Below, piece after piece: positions 56,744 to 64,000 of a stretch of 64,000 nt of DNA; the stretch's first letter is position 1; the number at the start of each line of letters is the position of its first letter. Made by a program: the position numbers and the translations under genes. The notes beneath the pieces were generated by a model. The model was not told where the DNA came from and ran no database searches. It saw only the letters and a program-made list of their open reading frames with translations. This DNA comes from Providencia sp. (GTDB lineage Bacteria; Pseudomonadota; Gammaproteobacteria; Enterobacterales; Enterobacteriaceae): contig NZ_DOEH01000023.1 in NCBI RefSeq assembly GCF_003533305.1, forward strand, positions 1 to 64,000. The letters run 5' to 3'.

Positions 56744-57391
56744 ATGTTACAGGTTTATCTTGTTCGCCATGGCGAAACTGAATGGAACGTCGCACGTCGC
56801 ATACAGGGTCAATCCGATAGCCCTCTGACGGCTACTGGACGTCAACAAGCTACACAAGTAGCTAAAAGAGTTAAGTCGGAAGGTATTACCCATATTATCA
56901 CTAGTGATATGGGACGCACACTGGAAACTGCACAAATAATTGCTGATGAGTGTGGATGTGAAATTATCACAGAACCGCGTCTGCGTGAACTAAATATGGG
57001 TGTTCTTGAACAACGTTCAATAGAATCGCTGACATCAGAGGAAGAATTGTGGCGTAAAAGCCTTATTGATGGCACTCAGGGTGGTCGTATTCCTGAAGGC
57101 GAGTCAATGGAAGAACTTTATACTCGCATGTTCGCCGCGCTAGATTGTTGTCGCGATTTACCCAAAGGAAGTCGTCCACTTCTTGTGAGCCATGGTATTG
57201 CCCTTAGTACATTAGTAAGCCGAATTCTAGGTGTTCCTGCATATTCAGAACGACGCTTACGTCTTCGTAATTGCTCACTTTCACGAGTGGATTACCAAAA
57301 TAGCCCTTGGTTGGCGAGTGGATGGATTGTTGAAACGGCAGGAGAAGTGACTCATTTAACACAGCCTTCTTTGGATGAACAACAAGGCTAG
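56744..57391 (+). CDS. gpmB: Histidine phosphatase family protein GpmB (YtjC)
   Basis: A 215-residue member of the phosphoglycerate mutase-like family. The phosphoacceptor motif is LVRHGETEWN (about 6-15), with later catalytic Arg and Glu (ELNMGVLEQRS) and LLVSHGIALSTL. E. coli YtjC is annotated as probable phosphoglycerate mutase 2 but behaves as a phosphatase, so the mutase role is doubtful. Length and gene neighbours match E. coli. Confidence 0.93.
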   Translation: MLQVYLVRHGETEWNVARRIQGQSDSPLTATGRQQATQVAKRVKSEGITHIITSDMGRTLETAQIIADECGCEIITEPRLRELNMGVLEQRSIESLTSEEELWRKSLIDGTQGGRIPEGESMEELYTRMFAALDCCRDLPKGSRPLLVSHGIALSTLVSRILGVPAYSERRLRLRNCSLSRVDYQNSPWLASGWIVETAGEVTHLTQPSLDEQQG

Positions 57392-57430
57392 TGAGATTAA
57401 AAATCGTCAAATAATAATTCAATGAAAAAT

Positions 57431-57459
57431 AAGGAGTTTCAATAATGTTGAAACTCCTT
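57431..57459. terminator. Terminator between gpmB and rob
   Basis: Perfect 12-bp arms AAGGAGTTTCAA and TTGAAACTCCTT with a 5-base loop, between two converging genes; probably works in both directions. Confidence 0.8.
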
Positions 57460-57463
57460 ATTA

Positions 57464-58360
57464 TTAGCTCGCTATTTTTATTGGGACATAATAGTCAAAG
57501 GCATCAATATGTGATTTCGGATCATCATCTCGGGCTTCATTCATATTTATATCTTTAAGTCTATAATGTTCAATATCATAGCCGGGCCGGCGTGTTAAAT
57601 TCAATTTCGGCATATAAACGCCATAAATTTGATATAAGAACTCTTGCAGAGCGCCCCGATTTGCCTCACCACGAAACGTAAATTTCACATATTCGCCCGC
57701 AGGAATTCTCAGGTGGCTGTATTGTGTCGTGTTGAAACTCGCATCTTCAGGTCTTACTGCTGTGGTATAAAAAACAGTCTGCTCATCTTCTTTTTCTTTG
57801 TTATGGATTGCATGATGCAAACCAAAAACTTCAGAAGCCACTTTTGTAGTGTGATCTAAATAATAGTGCCAAAAAGATTGACGCATTTGTGAACAAGCTG
57901 TTGACCACTCTTCTAATGCATAAGAACAACTTTGTTCTAAGCCCACTAGTGGTTGTTCAGGCATTTGAACAAACTCGTGATCGACATGTTTATGATTATC
58001 TAAAATAATCGGTGGACAAATACCTGTTGCACACCATTCGTCACTACGACGATAAAATGCAGGTGTTAGATTAAATTGTTTCTTGAATGCGCGGGTAAAG
58101 GTTTGTTGCGAATCAAAGCGGTACTGAAGAGCAATATCAAGAATAGGGCGGCTTGTGAGGCGTAAAGCGACTGCCGCACGAGAAAGTCTTCTGGCTCGGA
58201 TATAAGCACCGATAGCTTGATCAGTGATTTCTTTAAACATTCTTTGCAGGTGCCATTTAGAATAACCTGCTTTAGCGGCAACATTATCAAGTGATAATGG
58301 TTTATCAAGGTTATCATCGATCCAGCGTAGGAGATCGCGAATAATATTAGTTTGATCCAT
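57464..58360 (-). CDS. rob: AraC/XylS-family activator Rob
   Basis: Global activator of the marA/soxS/rob regulon, switched on by bile salts and fatty acids. The 298-residue protein has two helix-turn-helix units in the N-terminal 110 residues (LDNVAAKAGYSKWHLQRMFKE and ILDIALQYRFDSQQTFTRAFKKQF), then a GyrI-like ligand-binding domain (about 120-290). Length fits E. coli Rob (289). It is divergent from creA. Confidence 0.94.
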   Translation of the reverse strand: MDQTNIIRDLLRWIDDNLDKPLSLDNVAAKAGYSKWHLQRMFKEITDQAIGAYIRARRLSRAAVALRLTSRPILDIALQYRFDSQQTFTRAFKKQFNLTPAFYRRSDEWCATGICPPIILDNHKHVDHEFVQMPEQPLVGLEQSCSYALEEWSTACSQMRQSFWHYYLDHTTKVASEVFGLHHAIHNKEKEDEQTVFYTTAVRPEDASFNTTQYSHLRIPAGEYVKFTFRGEANRGALQEFLYQIYGVYMPKLNLTRRPGYDIEHYRLKDINMNEARDDDPKSHIDAFDYYVPIKIAS

Positions 58361-58544
58361 GTATATCCCCAGCCAATGCTACTCATAAAACTGATATGAG
58401 TTATCTATAGGTGGCTATTCTATATCAAGTTACCTTTTTCGTTTATAGTAAAAGAGTTGTATTTGGTATTTTGTTACAAAAGAGAATGATTGCGCCTTTA
58501 ATTGTTAAGGTATAAAGCGTTTTAAGTTGAAAAGGAAATCCAGT

Positions 58545-59036
58545 ATGCGTTTTTCCATATTAAAAAAAATGAGTCTAAAAAACATTGTATTAGCTTCATT
58601 TTTATCCATATTACCCGCCACTGTACTTGCAGAAGAAGTTGGTTCAGTGGATACCGTATTTAAAGTTTTTGGGCCTGATCATAAAATTGTAGTTGAAGCA
58701 TTTGATGATCCTGATGTTGAGAATGTCACTTGTTACCTTAGCCGCTCTAAAACGGGTGGGATAAAAGGTGGATTGGGTTTAGCGGAAGATACATCGGACG
58801 CGGCAATTTCATGTCAACAAGTTGGACCGATTGAGCTGAGCGATCGTGTTAAGCGTTCGCCAAAGAAACCTCACGTTGTTTTTCAAAAACGAACATCTTT
58901 AGTATTCAAAAAACTGCAAGTGGTTCGTTTTTACGACCCAAAACGTAATGCATTAATTTACTTAACTTACTCAGATAAAATGATTGATGGTTCTCCTAAA
59001 AATGCTATCAGCGCAGTCCCGATTATGCCGTGGTAA
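58545..59036 (+). CDS. creA: CreA family periplasmic protein
   Basis: A 163-residue exported protein of unknown function. An N-terminal signal ([29 protein letters not shown], cleaved before EEVG) is followed by the nearly invariant CreA core [69 protein letters not shown] with two cysteines. AAGGAAA supports the ATG at 58545. In E. coli creBCD follow; here arcA follows directly. Confidence 0.94.
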   Translation: MRFSILKKMSLKNIVLASFLSILPATVLAEEVGSVDTVFKVFGPDHKIVVEAFDDPDVENVTCYLSRSKTGGIKGGLGLAEDTSDAAISCQQVGPIELSDRVKRSPKKPHVVFQKRTSLVFKKLQVVRFYDPKRNALIYLTYSDKMIDGSPKNAISAVPIMPW

Positions 59037-59081
59037 TATTTACCAAAAAGGATCACCAATATATTTTTTAGTGTTAAATAA

Positions 59082-59109
59082 AAAAAACCGGCAATTAAGC
59101 CGGTTTTTT
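59082..59109. terminator. Bidirectional terminator between creA and arcA
   Basis: AAAAAACCGGC (59082-59092) with GCCGGTTTTTT (59099-59109), between converging genes. Confidence 0.9.
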
Positions 59110-59122
59110 AAGAAGTTATTAA

Positions 59123-59839
59123 TTACTCGTCTAAATCACCGCAAAAACGGTAACCTTCACCATGAATAGTAGCAATAATTTCTGGGGTATCCGGTGTAGA
59201 CTCAAAATGCTTACGAATACGACGAATAGTTACGTCGACCGTTCTGTCGTGTGGTTTTAATTCACGGCCAGTCATTTTTTTCAGTAAGTCAGCACGAGTT
59301 TGGATTTTTCCAGGATTTTCGCAAAAATGCAGCATCGCACGGAATTCACTACGCGGTAATTTGTAATGTTCACCAGCAGGGCTAACTAAAGAGCGACTAT
59401 TGATATCTAATTCCCAACCATTGAACTTGTAGCTTTCAACTAGGCGACGCTCTTCTGTACCGCCAGCAAGATTCATAGTACGAGAAAGTAAGTTACGAGC
59501 ACGAATAGTGAGTTCACGAGGGTTGAATGGTTTGGTGATATAGTCATCAGCACCAATTTCAAGTCCAAGGATTTTATCAACTTCATTGTCGCGGCCAGTT
59601 AAGAACATTAAAGCAATGCTTTCCTGCTCGCGTAATTCACGTGCGAGAAGAAGACCATTTTTACCTGGTAAATTGATATCCATGATAACCAAATTGATGT
59701 CATGTTCAGATAGAACATTATTCATCTCTTCGCCATCAGTGGCTTCATGAACCACATAGCCTTCAGCTTCAAAGATACTTTTCAGCGTATTGCGTGTGAC
59801 AATTTCATCTTCAACAATTAAAATGTGTGGGGTCTGCAT
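59123..59839 (-). CDS. arcA: Aerobic respiration control response regulator ArcA
   Basis: OmpR-class regulator that represses aerobic genes when phosphorylated by ArcB. The 238-residue length equals E. coli ArcA. Receiver: HILIVEDE, phosphoacceptor Asp54 in [10 protein letters not shown], Lys in DDYITKPF. The winged helix (about 135-235) has [15 protein letters not shown] and [16 protein letters not shown] and ends RFCGDLDE. The arcB gene is not in the window. Confidence 0.97.
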   Translation of the reverse strand: MQTPHILIVEDEIVTRNTLKSIFEAEGYVVHEATDGEEMNNVLSEHDINLVIMDINLPGKNGLLLARELREQESIALMFLTGRDNEVDKILGLEIGADDYITKPFNPRELTIRARNLLSRTMNLAGGTEERRLVESYKFNGWELDINSRSLVSPAGEHYKLPRSEFRAMLHFCENPGKIQTRADLLKKMTGRELKPHDRTVDVTIRRIRKHFESTPDTPEIIATIHGEGYRFCGDLDE

Positions 59840-60895
59840 AGTTGCTACCTAAAGTATTAAAATAGAAATACTGAACTCACAAGCCGTTTTCAGTTAGGTG
59901 GTTATTAATATTTTTCTCTGAATAAATACGTTTATGAGTATAAATTTGTCATTAAATTCAACAGCGACTTTATGTTGCCTCTCCGGGCAAATGATTCAAA
60001 AAACGAACCAAAATATAAGCACTTTCCCAATATTGGGCTGTTAACAGCAATATAACAGCTAATACTGCATTTACCACCTAAAAAACTAACTTTTGTTGAT
60101 ACATATCAAAATCAATTGTAGCACGTTAACAAAAATTGTTAGGAAGATAATTATATAAATCAACATTGCATTTAGGTATCAGATTATCACTAAAATTATC
60201 GCAAGAATTTGGTAGAGGCTTCTACTTCAGGTTGAAAGTAAACGGTTAAGTCACAAAGCGCGTAAATATAGTATTATAAATTATATCGAATTTGTGACTT
60301 GGCTCAAATTTTGGCTGATCGTGTTTTTGTAAAGAAAGAGGTTATTTTACAGATTATTGACTTTAAATAGCAATAAATTAGGTCTGATTGGTTTTTTATG
60401 ATTAATAGTTGGATGGGGTCAGTGTTTTATATTTAAAACTCTTTTTTTTACATTTTTTTAATAACTATTTACTTGAAGTGCTCCCCTTTCTTAGATGATG
60501 TAGCGTCCCGCGATTTGAATTATTAGTATTAATTTATTAGTACAACAGTTGGTCTGTGTTTGTGCTTAATAAATAGGCTGATTTTTGAAGCTTTAATCTT
60601 TGTTTATTGAATAACTATTTTTGATAATCTTTGCAATAAATGAGGTCTTTTTTTGTGTTTTTTAGACTCTCTTAAAAAAGAGAGATTAAAGAAATAAAAG
60701 GATGAATTGTTTGTTTATTAACCAGTGAAGGGTGGCGAAATTCAAATGGACTTATATCTTGTTATTTTTGCATTGATTGAATTTTAACTTCAAATTTTTA
60801 ATTTATTTTTGTTTTTTATTTTATCGTTAATCATGTTACTAGATGATTCCCCCCTAAGAATACTTGGGTTTCAATGTGATTTGGCGCAAATAAAT
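59840..60895. other. Long gene-less region, arcA to thr promoter
   Basis: More than 1 kb of AT-rich sequence with no convincing gene. It carries the arcA promoter region with a perfect FNR box (60096-60109) and a hairpin at 60667-60684 (CTCTCTT-AAAA-AAGAGAG). E. coli has small genes here (yjjY, yjtD); no counterpart was seen. Confidence 0.5.
60096..60109. promoter_or_regulatory. FNR binding site upstream of arcA
   Basis: TTGATACATATCAA is a perfect match to TTGAT-N4-ATCAA. It lies 257 bp upstream of the arcA start. Anaerobic activation of arcA by FNR is known in E. coli. Confidence 0.72.
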
Positions 60896-60924
60896 TTGAC
60901 ATATTGTGGTAATTGCTTTAACCG
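60896..60924 (+). promoter_or_regulatory. Probable thr operon promoter
   Basis: A consensus -35 TTGACA (60896-60901) is followed after 17 bp by a weak -10 candidate near 60917-60924 (TTTAAC, TAACCG). Transcription would begin just before the leader peptide. Confidence 0.5.
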
Positions 60925-60940
60925 TATAGGGAGAAACTTA

Positions 60941-61036
60941 ATGAAACAAGAGACAAACAGAATTCATATGCGTAATTTCAGCCTGACTACGATTATTATT
61001 ACCACCACCGTAACCACAGGAAACGGGGCGGGCTGA
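60941..61036 (+). CDS. thrL: thr operon leader peptide
   Basis: Leader peptide whose translation senses charged Thr and Ile tRNAs. The frame from ATG 60941 gives 31 residues ending [18 protein letters not shown], with seven Thr and three Ile codons in the control stretch and the GNGAG tail of E. coli ThrL. GGGAG lies eight bases before 60941. A second ATG at 60967 would give a 22-residue peptide close to the E. coli size but has no ribosome site, so the longer form is preferred. Confidence 0.85.
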   Translation: MKQETNRIHMRNFSLTTIIITTTVTTGNGAG

Positions 61037-61058
61037 CGCATCCAAAAAATAAAAATGA

Positions 61059-61094
61059 AAAAGCCCGCATCCAACAAGATGCGGGCTTTTTTTT
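61059..61094 (+). terminator. thr attenuator
   Basis: Stem AAAAGCCCGCATC (61059-61071) with GATGCGGGCTTTT (61078-61090) and eight T in all. The upstream segment GCGGGCTGACGCATCC at the thrL end can pair with its left arm as the antiterminator. It lies between thrL and thrA. Confidence 0.9.
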
Positions 61095-61119
61095 GGTGTT
61101 AATTCAGGAGAGAAATACC

Positions 61120-63579
61120 ATGCGTGTGCTTAAATTTGGCGGTACCTCAGTTGCGAATGATGAACGGGTACTGAATGTAGCTGACATCGCTGAAAGTAAA
61201 CTTGCTGATGGACAAGTCGCTCTGGTGCTTTCAGCACCAGCTAAAATTACCAACCATCTCGTTGCTATGATTGAAAAAACAGTTGAAGGTCAGGATGTCA
61301 TCACGCATGTGAATGATGCAGAAATGATTTTTGCTAACCTCTTGAAAGGACTAAAAGAGAAACAGCCAGGTTTTGATTATGATCGTTTAAAAAAACTCAC
61401 TGAACAAGAATTCGCACAAATAAAACAAGTACTGCATGGTATTACTCTTCTCGGTCAATGTCCTGATAGCATTAACGCTTCTATTATCTGTCGTGGTGAA
61501 AAACTCTCAATTGCTATTATGGAATCTGTGCTGAGTGCTCGTGGACACAAGGTCACGGTCATTAACCCAGTAGAAAGTTTACTGGCTAAGGGACATTATC
61601 TTGAATCTACCGTCGATATTAATGAATCAACTAAACGTATTGCTGAATTAAATATCCCTAAAGATCATTTTATTTTAATGGCCGGTTTTACTGCTGGTAA
61701 TGATAAAGGTGAATTGGTGGTACTTGGACGTAATGGTTCGGATTACTCGGCGGCAGTGCTAGCGGCGTGTTTACGTGCGGATTGCTGTGAAATCTGGACT
61801 GATGTTGATGGCGTTTATACTTGCGATCCACGTCTTGTTGCTGATGCCCGATTGTTAAAGGGAATGTCCTATCAAGAAGCGATGGAGCTTTCTTATTTTG
61901 GCGCTAAAGTTCTCCACCCTCGTACTATTGCACCGATTGCCCAATTCCAAATTCCTTGCCTCATAAAAAATACCACTAATCTAAGCGCACCAGGCACTTT
62001 AATTGGTAATGGCCAAACCGATGACAGTACGCCGGTTAAAGGGATAACTAACCTGAATAATATGGCGATGATTAACGTATCAGGCCCTGGAATGAAAGGC
62101 ATGGTTGGCATGGCTGCACGTATTTTCTCTGTGATGTCACGCAAAGGAATTTCGGTCGTGCTGATTACCCAATCATCGTCTGAATATAGTATTAGCTTTT
62201 GTGTACCACAAAGTGAATTACGTCGCGCACGTGCAGCGCTTGAAGAAGAGTTTTATTTAGAGCTAAAAGATGATGTATTAGAGCCGCTTGATGTGATGGA
62301 GCAATTATCGATCATTTCAGTCGTGGGTGATGGAATGCGTACGTTGAAAGGCATTTCTGCGCGTTTCTTTTCTGCATTGACTCGTGGAAATATTAATATT
62401 GTTGCAATCGCTCAAGGTTCATCAGAACGTTCTATTTCAGCGGTTATTGCCAATGAATCTGCGACAACAGCGGTACGACTTTGTCACCAAATGCTTTTTA
62501 ATGCTGAGCAAGTTATTGAAGCATTTATCATCGGGGTTGGTGGCGTAGGTAATGCATTAATTGAGCAAATTCGTCGTCAGCAACAATGGTTGAAGCAAAA
62601 ACATATTGATTTGCGTGTCTGTGGTATCGCTAATTCAAGAGCGATGCTAACGAATATGCAAGGTATTGATCTTGCTAATTGGAAAGATGAATTAGCGCAA
62701 GCCAAAGAACCTTTTAGTTTGAGTCGTTTGATCCGATTGGAACGTGAATATCACTTTTTAAATCCGGTGATCATTGATTGTACCTCGAATCAAGAAATTG
62801 CAGAGCAGTATGTTAATTTCTTAAAAGATGGCTTTAACGTCGTCACACCAAACAAAAAAGCCAATACTTTATCAATGGATTATTATCATCAACTACGAGC
62901 GGCTTCAGAGAATTCAAAACGTAAATTCTTATATGATACTAACGTAGGGGCTGGATTACCGGTTATTGAAAATCTGCAAAACTTGCTTAATGCGGGTGAT
63001 GAACTCGTGCATTTTAGCGGTATTCTTTCAGGATCCTTGTCATTTATTTTCGGTAAACTGGATGAAGGAATGTCGTTATCAGACGCAACGACTCTGGCGA
63101 AAGAAAAAGGTTTTACAGAGCCAGATCCTCGTGATGATTTATCGGGTATGGATGTGGCGCGTAAGTTGCTCATTCTTGCGCGTGAAGCGGGTTACGATTT
63201 AGAGTTGAATGATATTGAAATCGAACCTGTTTTACCTGCTGACTTTAATAGTGAAGGTAATGTGGCTGATTTTATGGCTCGATTACCACAGCTTGATGTT
63301 CAGTTTGCTCAGCGTATAAAAGCGGCAGAAGCAGAAGAAAAAGTGTTACGCTATGTCGGTCTTATTGAAGAGGGGCGTTGTCAGGTTAAAATGGTTGCCG
63401 TTGATGGTAACGATCCTCTGTTTAAAGTAAAAAATGGCGAAAACGCACTGGCTTTTTATACGCGCTATTACCAACCAATTCCTTTAGTATTAAGGGGCTA
63501 TGGAGCAGGTAATGATGTTACTGCTGCCGGCGTATTTGCAGATATGTTGCGCACCCTATCGTGGAAATTGGGAGTTTAA
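61120..63579 (+). CDS. thrA: Bifunctional aspartokinase I / homoserine dehydrogenase I
   Basis: First and third steps of threonine synthesis in one polypeptide. The 819-residue protein (E. coli 820) has the aspartokinase motif [10 protein letters not shown] at the N terminus, two ACT domains in the middle (about 315-460, where threonine inhibits), and the dehydrogenase part with NAD loop [22 protein letters not shown] and the homoserine site [15 protein letters not shown] at 61120 with AGGAG upstream. It is followed by thrB after three bases. Confidence 0.97.
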   Translation: MRVLKFGGTSVANDERVLNVADIAESKLADGQVALVLSAPAKITNHLVAMIEKTVEGQDVITHVNDAEMIFANLLKGLKEKQPGFDYDRLKKLTEQEFAQIKQVLHGITLLGQCPDSINASIICRGEKLSIAIMESVLSARGHKVTVINPVESLLAKGHYLESTVDINESTKRIAELNIPKDHFILMAGFTAGNDKGELVVLGRNGSDYSAAVLAACLRADCCEIWTDVDGVYTCDPRLVADARLLKGMSYQEAMELSYFGAKVLHPRTIAPIAQFQIPCLIKNTTNLSAPGTLIGNGQTDDSTPVKGITNLNNMAMINVSGPGMKGMVGMAARIFSVMSRKGISVVLITQSSSEYSISFCVPQSELRRARAALEEEFYLELKDDVLEPLDVMEQLSIISVVGDGMRTLKGISARFFSALTRGNINIVAIAQGSSERSISAVIANESATTAVRLCHQMLFNAEQVIEAFIIGVGGVGNALIEQIRRQQQWLKQKHIDLRVCGIANSRAMLTNMQGIDLANWKDELAQAKEPFSLSRLIRLEREYHFLNPVIIDCTSNQEIAEQYVNFLKDGFNVVTPNKKANTLSMDYYHQLRAASENSKRKFLYDTNVGAGLPVIENLQNLLNAGDELVHFSGILSGSLSFIFGKLDEGMSLSDATTLAKEKGFTEPDPRDDLSGMDVARKLLILAREAGYDLELNDIEIEPVLPADFNSEGNVADFMARLPQLDVQFAQRIKAAEAEEKVLRYVGLIEEGRCQVKMVAVDGNDPLFKVKNGENALAFYTRYYQPIPLVLRGYGAGNDVTAAGVFADMLRTLSWKLGV

Positions 63580-63582
63580 GAA

Positions 63583-64000
63583 GTGATTAAAGTTTATGCA
63601 CCTGCTTCAATTGGTAATGTGAGTGTTGGGTTTGATGTGCTTGGGGCTGCCGTATCACCAGTTGATGGCTCATTACTAGGTGACTGTGTGAGCGTTGAGG
63701 CCGCTGAGGTCTTTTCGTTAACAAATAAAGGTAAATTTGTTTCTAAGCTCCCTAAAAAAAATGAGCACAACATTGTCTATCAGTGCTGGCAGCTATTTTG
63801 CGAGTGCCTTGGTAAACAACTTAATGTTGCCATGATCCTTGAAAAAAACATGCCGATTGGTTCAGGATTAGGTTCGAGTGCTTGTTCTGTTGTGGCTGCA
63901 TTGATGGCACTGAATGAGTTTGCTGATAAGCCGTTCGATCAAACCCAATTACTCGATATGATGGGCGAGTTAGAAGGGCGTATTTCGGGTAGTGTTCATT
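63583..64000 (+). CDS. thrB: Homoserine kinase, partial at the window end
   Basis: GHMP kinase that phosphorylates homoserine. The visible 139 codons begin at GTG (63583), with GGAG twelve bases upstream, and align with E. coli Thr[28 protein letters not shown] and the ATP-binding loop [22 protein letters not shown]. The gene continues beyond the right edge, so its end cannot be judged. Confidence 0.95.
   Translation, partial: MIKVYAPASIGNVSVGFDVLGAAVSPVDGSLLGDCVSVEAAEVFSLTNKGKFVSKLPKKNEHNIVYQCWQLFCECLGKQLNVAMILEKNMPIGSGLGSSACSVVAALMALNEFADKPFDQTQLLDMMGELEGRISGSVH

Noticed and set aside
60809-60940. An upstream extension of thrL to 75 residues
   Set aside because: It would start upstream of and run through the probable thr promoter. 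The ribosome site and homology support a start at 60941.

Overview
The window looks like a chromosomal segment of an AT-rich enterobacterium of the family Morganellaceae, most likely Providencia or a close relative. The evidence is the low GC content, many 127-bp ERIC-type repeats, and a right half that follows the Escherichia coli gene order around the thr end of the map: rsmC/holD-rimI, prfC, an osmY-position gene, yjjU-yjjV, deoCABD, ytjB/serB-radA-nadR, ettA/slt, trpR, yjjX/gpmB, rob/creA, arcA, thrLAB. The genus is an inference from protein resemblance and was not checked by a search.

Left part (1-17.5 kb), mostly accessory genes. It holds idi, the nitrate two-component pair narX-narL without narK or narGHJI, a DUF808 membrane protein, a WaaH/YibD-type glycosyltransferase and a nucleoside hydrolase. 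Next is a catabolic cluster: a FAD amine oxidase-like protein, a cupin, an aldehyde dehydrogenase, an APC permease and a DUF3156-like protein, with a LuxR-type regulator on each side of the enzyme genes. Then come phoA behind a Pho box and a small membrane protein behind a Fur box.

Middle (17.8-30.7 kb). A conserved core with rsmC, holD-rimI, a DmlA-like dehydrogenase that takes the place of yjjG, prfC, a single-BON lipoprotein at the osmY position, yjjU-yjjV and deoCABD. The region before deoC reproduces the classical deoP2 layout: two CRP-like sites 52 bp apart with a CytR-like core between them.

Insertion between deoD and ytjB (30.7-43.7 kb), the most interesting part. It starts with a higBA toxin-antitoxin pair flanked by a 20-bp direct repeat of the deoD terminator. 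A GNAT acetyltransferase and a very AT-rich 481-residue orphan protein with internal repeats follow. The rest is a complete TonB-dependent import locus: FecI-type sigma factor, FecR-type regulator, TonB receptor with an STN signalling domain, YddA-like ABC transporter, M16 protease lipoprotein and a divergent dedicated TonB. Its parts match the ferredoxin-import Fus system and E. coli yddAB-pqqL, but here they are joined to cell-surface signalling genes.

Right part (43.7-64 kb). Core genes ytjB/serB-radA-nadR, an inserted TetR-MFS pair with paired operators, ettA, slt, trpR behind a near-consensus trp operator and an eight-copy heptamer repeat, yjjX, gpmB, rob, creA (without creBCD), arcA, and the thr operon with leader peptide and attenuator. 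thrB is cut by the window end. No tRNA, rRNA, CRISPR array, transposase or prophage gene was seen.
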